From assembly GCA_021405325.1 (NCBI GenBank), contig QWII01000002.1, positions 1 through 64,000 on the forward strand: 64,000 nucleotides of DNA, read 5' to 3'. The stretch's first letter is position 1. Each line of letters starts with the position of its first letter. Position numbers and translations under genes: made by a program. Positions 16,856-25,859 of the stretch are shown here, one piece after another. Source of the DNA: Caldilinea sp. CFX5 (GTDB lineage: Bacteria; Chloroflexota; Anaerolineae; Caldilineales; Caldilineaceae). The notes below the pieces were generated by a model. That model was given only the letters and a program-made list of their open reading frames with translations, did not search any database and was not told the origin of the DNA.

Positions 16856-17974
16856 ATGAACGTCCGCTTTTTCCGCCAATTGGGGCAAGCGTTGCTTTTA
16901 CCGATCCTTGCTTTGTTAACCGCTCTTGCGCTTGGCGCCATCATTATGCTCTTATCGGGCGACAATCCGCTGGAAGCGTATCAAGGTCTCTTTACGGGTG
17001 CATTGGGGAGTGTGCGGGGCTGGTCGAGCTTGATCCGCCGCATGACGCCGCTGATTCTCGCCGGGTTGTCGGTGGCGGTGGCCTTTAAGGCCGGCTTGTT
17101 CAACATCGGCGCCTCCGGGCAATTTCTCATGGGCACCATCGCCTCAGTTGCCGTGGGGATCAACTTTGAAGGCTTGCCCACGATCATTCACCTGCCCTTG
17201 GCGATCCTGGCGGGGATTGCCGGCGGGATGCTCTGGGGCGCCATCCCTGGTCTGCTCAAGGTCTACACCGGCGCCCATGAGGTAATTGTCACCATCATGC
17301 TCAACTATATTGCCGCCAACTTTGCCGGGTGGACAGTCTACGCCGGCGGCACACAAGGGCAAACCCCCGGCCCGCTGTGGGACCCCACGGCGCGCGCCGT
17401 CTCGGAAACGCCCGATGTGTTGGCGAGCGCCCGCCTTCCGCTCCTGGCCGGCCCGCCCTATAACATTCACTGGGGCTTTGTGCTGGCGCTGCTGGTCGCC
17501 GTGTTGATCTGGTGGCTCATCTACAAAACCGTAATTGGCTTTGAAATTCGCACCGTCGGGCAAAATCTCAAAGCGGCGCGCTATGCCGGCATGAGCGTCA
17601 ACTGGACCATTGTGCTGACCATGATGCTGGCCGGCGGACTGGCCGGATTGGCCGGCACGATTGAAACGTTGGCGGTCAACTACAAATTTGCACCGGAGTT
17701 CACCGGCGGCGCCGGCTTTGACGGCATTACAGTGGCGCTGCTGGGGCAGACCCATCCGCTGGGCGTTGTGCTGGCCGCCTTTATGTTCGGCACGCTGGAT
17801 GCCGGCGGCGCCCGCATGCAATTTGAATCAGGCGTGTCGGCTGATATTATTCAGGTCATTCAAGCGCTGGTGCTGGCCTTTGTGGCGGCGCCGATCTTAA
17901 TCCGCGCCATCTTCCGTTTGCGCCAGGGGCGGGGCGTCGTCACCAAAGCGCCGACGGTCAGTTGGGGCGCTTAA
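16856..17974 (+). CDS. ABC transporter permease, BPD_transp_2 family
   Basis: 372 aa integral membrane protein, about nine to ten hydrophobic segments, of the family that includes RbsC and nucleoside permeases YufP/NupB. The conserved cytoplasmic loop is seen in ARYAGMSVNW (about residue 240). The large extracytoplasmic insertion VYAGGTQGQTPGPLWDPTARAV is typical of the longer of the two BMP-system permeases. ATG at 16856 follows CAGGAGATCCG. It pairs with the permease at 18056 and the ATPase at 19104. Confidence 0.9.
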   Translation: MNVRFFRQLGQALLLPILALLTALALGAIIMLLSGDNPLEAYQGLFTGALGSVRGWSSLIRRMTPLILAGLSVAVAFKAGLFNIGASGQFLMGTIASVAVGINFEGLPTIIHLPLAILAGIAGGMLWGAIPGLLKVYTGAHEVIVTIMLNYIAANFAGWTVYAGGTQGQTPGPLWDPTARAVSETPDVLASARLPLLAGPPYNIHWGFVLALLVAVLIWWLIYKTVIGFEIRTVGQNLKAARYAGMSVNWTIVLTMMLAGGLAGLAGTIETLAVNYKFAPEFTGGAGFDGITVALLGQTHPLGVVLAAFMFGTLDAGGARMQFESGVSADIIQVIQALVLAFVAAPILIRAIFRLRQGRGVVTKAPTVSWGA

Positions 17975-18055
17975 TCAATTGACCTGGTCAGCAAACTAAC
18001 CCCTGCCAATTACACAAGTTCATTCGCCTTATTATCACACAAACGGATCAGCCCG

Positions 18056-19102
18056 ATGACCCAACGCTCTTTTTTCCAACGGACAGCATTAATCGCCATC
18101 GTATTGGCCGCGATCCTGCTCATTTTGGCGATTTTGGTTAATACGACCGCGTTGAATCAGTATGTCTGGCTACGCGTTCTCTTTGGCGTGAGTGCGCTCA
18201 ATTTTACCCTACGCGCCACGGTGCCGCTCGTGCTAGGGGCATTGAGCGGGATTCTCTGTGAACGCTCCGGCATTATCAACATCGGCATTGAGGGCATGAT
18301 GCTGGCCGGCGCGTTTGGCGCCTTTGTCGCCAAGGTCGCCACCAATGACTGGCCGCTGGCCGCCAGCTTGCTCTTGGCCGTATTGGTGGCGCTGCTGGTC
18401 GGTGCGATGATGGGGTTGATTCATGCCGCACTCTCGATCCGTTTCCGCATGGATCAGATCATCTCCGGCACGGTGTTGATCATTCTGGCGACCGGCTTTA
18501 CCTCCTATTTGTTTGATCGTGACGCCGTGGCGGAGGGCAAGTTTTCCGCCATCCCCATCCCCGGTCTGGCCGATATCCCTGTGATTGGGCGCATTCTCTT
18601 TAACAACCCGCCCATTACCTATCTGGCGCTGCTCCTGGTCGTTGTCATCCACATTGCGCTCTTTTATACGCGCTGGGGGTTGCGCACGCGCGCGGTCGGT
18701 GAACATCCACGCGCCGCAGATACGGTGGGCATCAATGTCAACCGCTACCGCTATTTCAATACCGCCTTGGGCGGGATGTTGGCCGGGCTGGCCGGTGGTT
18801 TCCTCGTGTTGGAAGCAGTGGGCCAGTTCCAGGAAGGGATGACCGCCGGACGTGGCTTTATTTCCCTGGCGGCCATGATCTTCGGCAACTGGAATCCCTT
18901 TGGCGCTCTGGGGGCGTCCTTACTGTTCGGCTATACGCAAGCGTTGCAAAATGAACTACTCCTGGCCGGCGTCACCACCGTGCCCCGGCAATTTGTCAGC
19001 ATGTTGCCCTATGTGGTGACGATTGTGGCCGTTTCCGGCTTTGTCGGGCGGGTGCGGCCACCGGCGGCGGAGGGGAAAGTGTATGAAACCGAAGGACACT
19101 AA
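18056..19102 (+). CDS. ABC transporter permease, BPD_transp_2 family
   Basis: 348 aa, second permease of the BMP importer (YufQ/NupC-like). About eight to nine membrane segments; GILCERSGIINIGIEGMMLAGAF (about 60-82) is the strongly conserved region of this subfamily and GEHPRAADTVGINVNRYRY (about 217-235) the coupling loop that contacts the ATPase. The stop codon is 1 nt before the ATPase ATG, so translation of the two is probably coupled. Confidence 0.9.
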   Translation: MTQRSFFQRTALIAIVLAAILLILAILVNTTALNQYVWLRVLFGVSALNFTLRATVPLVLGALSGILCERSGIINIGIEGMMLAGAFGAFVAKVATNDWPLAASLLLAVLVALLVGAMMGLIHAALSIRFRMDQIISGTVLIILATGFTSYLFDRDAVAEGKFSAIPIPGLADIPVIGRILFNNPPITYLALLLVVVIHIALFYTRWGLRTRAVGEHPRAADTVGINVNRYRYFNTALGGMLAGLAGGFLVLEAVGQFQEGMTAGRGFISLAAMIFGNWNPFGALGASLLFGYTQALQNELLLAGVTTVPRQFVSMLPYVVTIVAVSGFVGRVRPPAAEGKVYETEGH

Positions 19103-19103
19103 G

Positions 19104-20621
19104 ATGACAACACCCGTCCTAGAAATCCACAATATCTCCAAACACTTTCCGGGCGTCATTGCCAATCAGGACATCAACCTGCAACTCCACCGCGGCGAGA
19201 TTTTGGCGTTGCTGGGCGAAAATGGCGCGGGCAAATCGACCTTGATGAATGTTATCTATGGTCTCTATCAGCCGACCAGCGGCGAAATTCTGGTCGATGG
19301 CAAGTCGGTGGTGATGCACAACCCGAATGACGCCATTGCGCTGGGCATCGGCATGGTGCATCAACACTTCCAGTTGGTGCCGGTGATGACCGTGGCCGAG
19401 AATATTATGTTGGGCAGCGAGAGCGTTAAAGGCGCCTTCCTCGATACGCGCACCGTCGCCGCCCGCATTCAGGAGCTTTCCCGTCGCTACAATCTCGATG
19501 TCGATCCCTACGCCATCATTGAGGAGCTGCCGGTTGGCGTACGGCAGCGGGTGGAGATTGTCAAGGCGCTCTACCGCAACGCCAATATTTTGATTCTCGA
19601 CGAGCCGACCGCCGTCCTCACACCGCAGGAGATTGAAGGTCTCTTTGCAGTTATGGCCCGGCTGCGGGAACAAGGCACCTCGATTATTTTCATTACCCAC
19701 AAGCTCAAAGAGGTGTTGCGTGTGGCTGACCGCATTGCGGTGCTGCGCCAGGGACGATTGGTAGGCGAAGCTGACCCCAAGCAAGCCACCGAAGCGAGTT
19801 TGGCGGCCATGATGGTGGGGCGCGAAGTCATCTTGACGGTGAACAAGGCGGCGGCGCAACCCGGTGCGGCAGTGTTGCAGTTGGACAAAATCTCGGCGCG
19901 TGATGACCTGAAGCACGCAGCCCTGCGCAATGTCTCGTTTACAGTCCATGCCGGTGAAATTGTCGGGGTGGCCGGCGTGCAGGGCAACGGGCAAACCGAA
20001 CTGGTGGAAGTGATCACCGGCCTGCGCAAGATTGATCAGGGCCGCATTTACATTAACAACCATGATCTAACCAACGCCAGCCCGCGACGCATTACCGAAG
20101 AGGGGGAGATTTGTCACGTCCCCGAAGATCGCCACACCTATGGCATGGTCGATAGCTATGCGATTGCTGATAATCTGGTGTTAAACACCTACTATCAAGC
20201 GCCCTTTGCCCGTGGCCTGACCATCAACGAGCGGGCGATTCGTGAACATGCGCAAAAGTTGGTCAAGACCTTTGATGTGCGCACCCCTAGCATCGACAAC
20301 AGCGGCGGCAGCCTCTCCGGCGGCAACCAACAGAAGATGGTGGTGGCCCGTGAATTTAGCCGACCGATCAAGCTCCTCATCGCCGCCCAGCCGACGCGCG
20401 GCATTGATGTCGGCTCGATTGAGTTCATCCACCAGCAGATTGTCGAGAAACGCAACAATGGCATCGCGGTGCTAGTCGTTAGCTCCGAGTTGGATGAGAT
20501 TATGGCGCTGGCCGACCGCATTGTGGTTATGTACAAAGGTGAAGTCATCGGCATTGTCCCCCGCGCCCAGGCGACCCGCGAAGGGTTGGGGTTGTTGATG
20601 GCGGGTGTGCAGACGGCGTAG
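19104..20621 (+). CDS. ABC transporter ATP-binding protein, tandem ATPase (BMP/sugar type)
   Basis: 505 aa with two fused nucleotide-binding domains, as in RbsA/YufO. ATG at 19104 lies 1 nt after the permease stop; ATG at 19083 would overlap it. Domain 1 has Walker A GENGAGKST, Q-loop VHQHF, signature LPVGVRQRVEIVKAL and Walker B ILILDEPTAVL. Domain 2 has a degenerate Walker A (VQGNGQTEL), signature LSGGNQQKMVVAREF and AAQPTRGID in place of Walker B DEP. The asymmetry, with a non-consensus second domain, is normal for this class. It energises uptake through the permeases at 16856 and 18056. Confidence 0.93.
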   Translation: MTTPVLEIHNISKHFPGVIANQDINLQLHRGEILALLGENGAGKSTLMNVIYGLYQPTSGEILVDGKSVVMHNPNDAIALGIGMVHQHFQLVPVMTVAENIMLGSESVKGAFLDTRTVAARIQELSRRYNLDVDPYAIIEELPVGVRQRVEIVKALYRNANILILDEPTAVLTPQEIEGLFAVMARLREQGTSIIFITHKLKEVLRVADRIAVLRQGRLVGEADPKQATEASLAAMMVGREVILTVNKAAAQPGAAVLQLDKISARDDLKHAALRNVSFTVHAGEIVGVAGVQGNGQTELVEVITGLRKIDQGRIYINNHDLTNASPRRITEEGEICHVPEDRHTYGMVDSYAIADNLVLNTYYQAPFARGLTINERAIREHAQKLVKTFDVRTPSIDNSGGSLSGGNQQKMVVAREFSRPIKLLIAAQPTRGIDVGSIEFIHQQIVEKRNNGIAVLVVSSELDEIMALADRIVVMYKGEVIGIVPRAQATREGLGLLMAGVQTA

Positions 20622-20683
20622 AGCGTGACATAATGAATTGACAATGGCGAATTGTTAATTGCTATTTTGTAACTACCAAGCCA

Positions 20684-20807
20684 CCCCTCCCGCGCCTAGA
20701 AGGCAACCGCTCCCCTGCTAAGGGAGGGAATCGTTGAGCGCTCCACAGTTCCCTCCCTTAGCAGGGGAACGCGCCTGGTAGGCAACCGCTTCTAGGCGCG
20801 GGAGGGG
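20684..20807. repeat. Two nested perfect inverted repeats
   Basis: Outer arms CCCCTCCCGCGCCTAGAAG (20684-20702) and complement (20789-20807); inner arms CCCCTGCTAAGGGAGGGAA (20712-20730) and complement (20749-20767). Each arm is 19 bp with no mismatch. Direct repeats of AGGCAACCGCT sit between the outer and inner arms on both sides. It separates the ABC operon from the gene at 20864. Confidence 0.8.
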
Positions 20808-20863
20808 TTAGTTGTTACGTTATTTTGACGCCGGTCTGGGTTAGCAACTGAGGCAAACAGCAG

Positions 20864-22576
20864 ATGACAGCACTTAGCCCCATTTTGGATCAACCACAGA
20901 GCATTGACTGGGAGGCGATTGCGCCGGACAGTCGATACCGGTTGGCGAACCAGGAGCTTTCTTTTGCAGTGGATGCCAACACCGATTTGGCGGATTTGGT
21001 TTGGCCGTGGGCGGGTGAGCAGTATGTGAAACGGATTGCTTTGCAGGTCAGCGCACCACGCGAAGAGCCGTTGATGCCAATGGTTACGCGCTTCTTTCCC
21101 GGCCACCAAGAGTTGATTCTCGGCACCGAAGGAGTGATTGTCAGCAAGCGGGTGGCCGCGCCGCGCCAAACGGATCATGACCGTAGCGTCCTCTGGCTGC
21201 TCGATTGTCAGGCCGAGGGCGACCGTTTGTTGCGACTGGACGTGACAATCGACTGGGGCGAACCACGTACACAACGGATGGTTGATGGACTACTCGTGGC
21301 GCAACGCAACCCGGGGCCGGCCCGCGGTCTCTACCAGCAAAGCAACGCCGATTTGACTTGTGTTTTCGGCAATCCGCAAGCGCGGCCCGACCAGCTCAAC
21401 CTTGATGACCCGCAGCGGGCGCATCTGGTCTATCATGTGCTGGTCAACGGCATGGTGGAGGTGCCGCTGGTGTTGACCATCAGCGATGTGGGCGAGCAGA
21501 TGGCGTGGAGCGGCTTTCTGGCGCTGCGCGATGCCGATCGCGCCTTCCAATTGAGCGAGAAAGCATGGAGTACTGCCCTCAAAACTGGCCGTCTCTGGTC
21601 GCCGGATATTGCGTTGAACCAGGCTGTGCAAGCGGGCAAACTGGCGGCGCTGCAACAGATTCAACATTTGCGCACCGGTTATGCCGCCGCCGACCTTTGT
21701 CCAATCCGCACACCAGCCCTGGTCGATTGCACCGATCTGGTTGATGTGACGATAAGTCGCAACCTGCTGGCCCATTTACGACGCGTGGCGGAAGTCACCA
21801 CCGGTCGTTTGCCGACGCAGTTGCCAATCCACAGCAAGGAGACGCCGGTCGATCCGGGTGACGAACTGGTTGCCAACAATCACGCGTATCTCTCGGCGCT
21901 CTACCGTCATTTACAGCGCCACCCTGATGCGGAACTCCTGGCCGCCCACTATCCAGCCGTCGGACTTTGCGCCGAGCAATTATTACGGCAGCAGGCAAGG
22001 AGCGCGCCGCAAGACAACCAGCTACGAATAACCCTACTTGACCAAGCGCTGGCTTCTGCGCGACAATTAGCAGAGCAACAGCAGGATCAAGCGAATGCGA
22101 CACGGTGGTCAGCCAGGGCTGAAACACAGCACGATTCTAACAGCGACCAACCAGCGATGACCGCTTTGATCGCCCGCTTGTTGGGCAACTGGCAACCCCA
22201 GTCGGCGCGTCCCCATCATTTTGGCGATCTCTGGCAAGGGATTGGTGATGTCGGCGGCGCAATTTGGCAGGGCAGCGGTCTGCATTGGGTCGATGGCGAA
22301 CTTGTCATCACGCCGGCATGGCCGGCAAACTGGGGCTGGTGGGCACTGCTCGATCTACCGCTGGCGCAAGGCAAGTTGAGTTTACTCTGGGATGGGACGA
22401 CCTTGCACAGCACCCTGCCCATCCGTAGTGATTGCCCGGTGCAAGTACAACAGAGCATCCGGGCGCGCAATACCGAGGAGACGGAATTTGATCTCCACTT
22501 TGAATATCAGGCCGAACAGGGTGGCGGGAAAGAACGCCACCTGTTCAAGCCGCAGTTTGGTGTTGAGATAGAATAG
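20864..22576 (+). CDS. Hypothetical protein, possibly glycoside-hydrolase-like
   Basis: 570 aa, function not recognised. The first ~230 residues are beta-rich and soluble (FPGHQELILGTEGVIVSKRVAAPR, WLLDCQAEGDRLLRLDVTIDWG), like the N-terminal sandwich of alpha-glucan/GH15-type or cellobiose-phosphorylase-like enzymes. The middle holds alpha-helical stretches with DELVANNHAYLSALYRHLQRHPDAELL, reminiscent of a six-hairpin barrel but much too short to be complete. The end (LWQGIGDVGGAIWQGSGLHW...ITPAWPANWGWWALLDLP) is again beta-rich. No obvious paired catalytic acids. It lies 4 nt before the HDAC-family gene, so they share an operon. Confidence 0.6.
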   Translation: MTALSPILDQPQSIDWEAIAPDSRYRLANQELSFAVDANTDLADLVWPWAGEQYVKRIALQVSAPREEPLMPMVTRFFPGHQELILGTEGVIVSKRVAAPRQTDHDRSVLWLLDCQAEGDRLLRLDVTIDWGEPRTQRMVDGLLVAQRNPGPARGLYQQSNADLTCVFGNPQARPDQLNLDDPQRAHLVYHVLVNGMVEVPLVLTISDVGEQMAWSGFLALRDADRAFQLSEKAWSTALKTGRLWSPDIALNQAVQAGKLAALQQIQHLRTGYAAADLCPIRTPALVDCTDLVDVTISRNLLAHLRRVAEVTTGRLPTQLPIHSKETPVDPGDELVANNHAYLSALYRHLQRHPDAELLAAHYPAVGLCAEQLLRQQARSAPQDNQLRITLLDQALASARQLAEQQQDQANATRWSARAETQHDSNSDQPAMTALIARLLGNWQPQSARPHHFGDLWQGIGDVGGAIWQGSGLHWVDGELVITPAWPANWGWWALLDLPLAQGKLSLLWDGTTLHSTLPIRSDCPVQVQQSIRARNTEETEFDLHFEYQAEQGGGKERHLFKPQFGVEIE

Positions 22577-22580
22577 GTTG

Positions 22581-23657
22581 ATGGTTATGCGGAAGACAGC
22601 CATTGTCTATGATCCGTTTAATTTACGCCACACACTCGAAGGGCATCCCGAAAATTTTCGGCGCCTGGAAGGGACGTGGCAGTTGTTGCAAGAGGACGGT
22701 ATTTTGCAGCAACTGATTCGCGTCCCCAGCAGCCCGGCGCCGGTTGATGCGATTTTGCGTGTGCATACGCCGCAATATGTGGAACGGCTACAGGCGCTCT
22801 CGGATCGGGGCGGCGGGCGGATTGATTCGGATACGTATGTCAATGCCGATAGTTATCAGGCAGCCTTGTTAGCGGCAGGCGGTTTATTAAATTTGACCGA
22901 TATGGTCTTGCAGGGGCAGGTGGACAATGGCTTTGCCCTCATTCGCCCGCCCGGTCATCATGCGTTGGGCCATCGCGGGATGGGGTTTTGTCTGCTGGCC
23001 AATGCGGCGATTGCGGCGCGCTGGGCGCAGGATCGACATGGGCTGGATCGCGTGCTGGTGATTGATTTTGATGTCCACCACGGCAACGGCACACAGGATA
23101 TTTTTTACCACGACCCCAGCGTCCTCTTTGTCAGCACCCATCAATATCCCTACTACCCCGGCACCGGCGCGGCCGACGAGGTAGGTGACGAGATGGCCTA
23201 TGGTACGACGGTGAATATCCCCTTCCCGGCCTTTGTTGGCGATAGTGGCTATGTTTCCGCCTTTCAGCACATTCTCGAACCGGTGGCAGCCGACTTCCGG
23301 CCCCAGTTGATTATTCTCTCCGCCGGCTTTGACGCCCACTGGCTCGACCCGTTGGCCGGCATGAATCTGAGCATCACCGGTTACATGCAGATGGTCGAAC
23401 AGGTGATGGCGCTGGCCGATCAGTTGTGCAACAGCAAGCTGGTCTGTGTGCTGGAAGGGGGCTATCACCTGGAGGTGTTGGCCCACTCTGTTCTCAGCAC
23501 CCTGCGCGTCCTCAGCGGTAGCCCGCAAGACATCAGCGACCCTTTTGGCCCGGCCCAGCAACGGGAACGGGATGTCGCCAGTCTGCTCAGTCGGCTAAAA
23601 AATCTTCATAATATCAAAGAGCCGCCCTTCTACTCCTTTGGGAGCAGCCGCCTGTGA
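22581..23657 (+). CDS. Histone deacetylase family protein (acetyl-lysine/acetylpolyamine amidohydrolase type)
   Basis: 358 aa. ATG at 22581 follows the previous stop by 4 nt; ATG at 22587 is an alternative. All catalytic motifs of zinc-dependent class II-type deacetylases are present: RPPGHHALGHRGMGFCL (tandem His), VLVIDFDVHHGNGTQD (zinc-binding Asp and His), SAGFDAHWLDPLAGM (second zinc Asp) and the transition-state Tyr in LEGGYHLEVLA. Bacterial relatives deacetylate polyamines, acetoin-pathway AcsA or unknown small amides. The downstream TPR gene overlaps the stop by 4 nt. Confidence 0.92.
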   Translation: MVMRKTAIVYDPFNLRHTLEGHPENFRRLEGTWQLLQEDGILQQLIRVPSSPAPVDAILRVHTPQYVERLQALSDRGGGRIDSDTYVNADSYQAALLAAGGLLNLTDMVLQGQVDNGFALIRPPGHHALGHRGMGFCLLANAAIAARWAQDRHGLDRVLVIDFDVHHGNGTQDIFYHDPSVLFVSTHQYPYYPGTGAADEVGDEMAYGTTVNIPFPAFVGDSGYVSAFQHILEPVAADFRPQLIILSAGFDAHWLDPLAGMNLSITGYMQMVEQVMALADQLCNSKLVCVLEGGYHLEVLAHSVLSTLRVLSGSPQDISDPFGPAQQRERDVASLLSRLKNLHNIKEPPFYSFGSSRL

Positions 23658-24457
23658 CCGTATCGTCGATCCTGAGTGACTGGGCCGTGGCGATGGAGCA
23701 ACAGCTTGAGGCGGACAATCCGCCGGCAGTTGCCGCGCTGGCCCAAGTGGTGCTTAAGCGGTTGCCCCGTCATCTACCTACCTATCAGCGTTTGTTACGC
23801 GCAGCCTGGTCGCTCCACCGCTGGGAGGAAGGGGAGGAGTGGGGCAGGCGGCTTTTACGCGCCGATCCGGGCAACCCATTCGCCTGGCGGGCGTTGGCGA
23901 TGGCGGCGGAACAGCGTGGTCAACGGGCGCAGGCTCATGCCATCTGGCAACGGGCGCTGGAAGCTGACCCATACGCGCCGACCATTCGCAGTGGCTTAAG
24001 CCGCACGACCTTGCGACCAACCGATGGGCAAACGACACTGGCTGGGGAGGCTCCTGCGGTGATGCTCAACCTTGCTTGTTTGGCAACGCTCCAAATGCGC
24101 GGACAACATTGGGAGCAAGCGGCGGCAACTTATCAGGCGCTTTTGCAGGCCGAACCACGGCGGGTTGATTTTCAGGTGGGGCGGCTGGCGGCGCTCTGGC
24201 AACAGCGGGCGCGCCAGGCAGCCTATCGATTGGCGCGCCAGTTGACGCAACAGCACCCCCATCTGTTGATTGCCTGGGTGGTCTTGCGTTCGCTCGGTGA
24301 TGCCGATGACCGGGCGTTGGCGCAGAATCCGCTTGACATGCTCGATCCCGATGGCGATTTTGTCAGCAGTTGGGTTGGGGTGCATTTTGAGAGCCAGCCC
24401 TTTATCCTAGAAGTTTCGGAAGGAGAGGCGGGATTGCTAGGGGAGAATCTCAAGTAA
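23654..24457 (+). CDS. Tetratricopeptide-repeat protein
   Basis: 267 aa, starting with GTG at 23654, which overlaps the TGA of the deacetylase gene (GTGA), a clear sign of translational coupling. It contains helical repeats with TPR character: residues ~20-50 (AVAALAQVVLKRLPRHLPTYQRLLRAAW), ~55-90 (WGRRLLRADPGNPFAWRALAMAAEQRG) and ~150-185 (WEQAAATYQALLQAEPRRVDFQ). No signal peptide or enzyme motif. It is probably a cytoplasmic scaffold or adaptor; the partner is likely to be a product of the same operon. Confidence 0.75.
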   Translation: MTVSSILSDWAVAMEQQLEADNPPAVAALAQVVLKRLPRHLPTYQRLLRAAWSLHRWEEGEEWGRRLLRADPGNPFAWRALAMAAEQRGQRAQAHAIWQRALEADPYAPTIRSGLSRTTLRPTDGQTTLAGEAPAVMLNLACLATLQMRGQHWEQAAATYQALLQAEPRRVDFQVGRLAALWQQRARQAAYRLARQLTQQHPHLLIAWVVLRSLGDADDRALAQNPLDMLDPDGDFVSSWVGVHFESQPFILEVSEGEAGLLGENLK

Positions 24458-24572
24458 TGGGCGCGGGGACACAACAACGGATTCAGGACAGGAGCGGATT
24501 TTATGCCGGCATGGGGAAATGTGCTGGCAATAGTGGTTGGTTGATGTGTTGTGGGCTGTAATCGCAAGGAAC

Positions 24573-24609
24573 AGCGCTTCTAGCCAGTTTACGATTGGCT
24601 AGAAGCGCT
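24573..24609. repeat. Perfect inverted repeat between convergent genes
   Basis: 14-bp arms AGCGCTTCTAGCCA (24573-24586) and TGGCTAGAAGCGCT (24596-24609), 9-nt loop, in the gap between convergent genes. A solo CACGCAACACGC-type arm follows at about 24640-24665, and an ACAACGGATTC element precedes it at 24474-24484. Confidence 0.6.
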
Positions 24610-24664
24610 ATGGATAGTTACATATTATGCAAAATGGTTCACGCAACACGCAGCACGAATCACG

Positions 24665-25672
24665 TTAGAGCGAGCTTTGGTAGATGGCAATGGACGGCTC
24701 GGTGTCTTTGTGTTCGGTGGCGCCATAGAGGTCTTTGCTTTTGCCATCGACGGTGACGGTGGGGTTGTCGGTGGCTTGCCAGGCCTGGTCGGCGGTGAGG
24801 CCGGCGGCGAGCATCCGGCGCACGATGAGCGGCTGGGTAGTCTTGACATCGATGTTCATTAGGCCGCCGAAGAAGTTCATGATCTCGAACATGCCCTCGA
24901 AGGGGCCGGCTGAGAGGTGAACACAGTTGTTGGCGATGGAGACCGATTCAAAGCCGTAGCGGGCCGGGTCGGCGTAGAAGGTGCCACGGATGGAGACGGC
25001 GGCAGCCCGTTCGGGGAAGGTGTCGCCGATCATCTCGTCGCGTAGGGTGGCCCAGTTGGTGTCCGAATGGATCAGCAGCAGGACAATGCGGTGCGACGGC
25101 TCGGTGAAGTGGGCCAGTTGCGCCGGGTGGAAGCCGTTGACCAGGATGAACTTTTCGTTGTTGCGTTCGTAGGCTTGGACATAGAAGCCGCTGCGGATCT
25201 TCATCGACTTTTTGGTGAACCAGAGTTCGTCGAGCTTGGCGGGGGTGAAGCCGGCGTGGCCGGCGAGAAACTCGTGGCCGCCATAGAGGTTGTAGTCAGC
25301 GGCGGCGACGCCTAAGGTGTCGTAAATTTTCTGGCGATCGTCGGCGCTGAGCGTTTGCGAAGCCGTGCGCGAGAGGACGTTGATGGTGCCATAGTGGCGA
25401 TCCATACACTTTTGCGCTTCCAAGGCCCGCCCGCCAACGATGACGGCGCCGGCGACTTCGGCGGTAAAGTCCTGCAATTTTTGAAAGATCATATCGAGGG
25501 AATTTTGGATGGCGGTTGGGTTGCCGTTGTTAAAGATTTCCGGCTTGATAAACATTAACAGCTCGTTTTTGCGGCTGGTCTGGCCGATAGCCGGCGCTTG
25601 CAGGGCGGCAATATTGTCGCAGCCTGCGACCTCAGCGGCAATTTTTGCTTTTAATGCAGCGGTCGTTTGCAT
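24665..25672 (-). CDS. Nucleoside-diphosphate-kinase-like protein with large insertion
   Basis: 335 aa, more than twice the usual ~140. Pieces of the NDK fold occur in order: LLMFIKPEIF (K43, phosphate-binding Lys), a helix-strand unit to GGRALEAQ, a 90-residue insertion (~103-190) containing YNLYGGHEFLAGHAGF, then LRDEMIGDTFPERAAAVSIRGTF (R229, as in IRGD) and NNCVHLSAGPFEG, where N249 and H252 align with the NxxHGSD active-site Asn and phospho-His. A ~65-residue tail follows TTQPLIV. Key catalytic residues are retained, so it may phosphorylate a nucleoside diphosphate or other phosphate acceptor. Assignment is my reading of motifs. The ribosome site AAAGGG precedes the ATG. Confidence 0.65.
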   Translation of the reverse strand: MQTTAALKAKIAAEVAGCDNIAALQAPAIGQTSRKNELLMFIKPEIFNNGNPTAIQNSLDMIFQKLQDFTAEVAGAVIVGGRALEAQKCMDRHYGTINVLSRTASQTLSADDRQKIYDTLGVAAADYNLYGGHEFLAGHAGFTPAKLDELWFTKKSMKIRSGFYVQAYERNNEKFILVNGFHPAQLAHFTEPSHRIVLLLIHSDTNWATLRDEMIGDTFPERAAAVSIRGTFYADPARYGFESVSIANNCVHLSAGPFEGMFEIMNFFGGLMNIDVKTTQPLIVRRMLAAGLTADQAWQATDNPTVTVDGKSKDLYGATEHKDTEPSIAIYQSSL

Positions 25673-25744
25673 GAAGTAACCCTTTCGTGATATTCACTAT
25701 TATGCTATCAAAGCAATGATAAATTTTTGTAACCAATCATTGTT

Positions 25745-25793
25745 CAAAGATTACGCAGATTCATTTTATTTATGCAAATCTGCGTAATCTTTG
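25745..25793. repeat. Inverted repeat, 'attacgcag' family, copy 2
   Basis: Perfect 17-bp arms CAAAGATTACGCAGATT (25745-25761) and AATCTGCGTAATCTTTG (25777-25793). It lies between the divergent NDK-like and BTAD genes. See the copies at 6492, 28225 and 52554. Confidence 0.8.
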
Positions 25794-25859
25794 GTCGATC
25801 ACTGATTATAGCAGCAAGCCAGAGCATTTCAGAATCGAAATCAGGGCAAAATTAATTTT

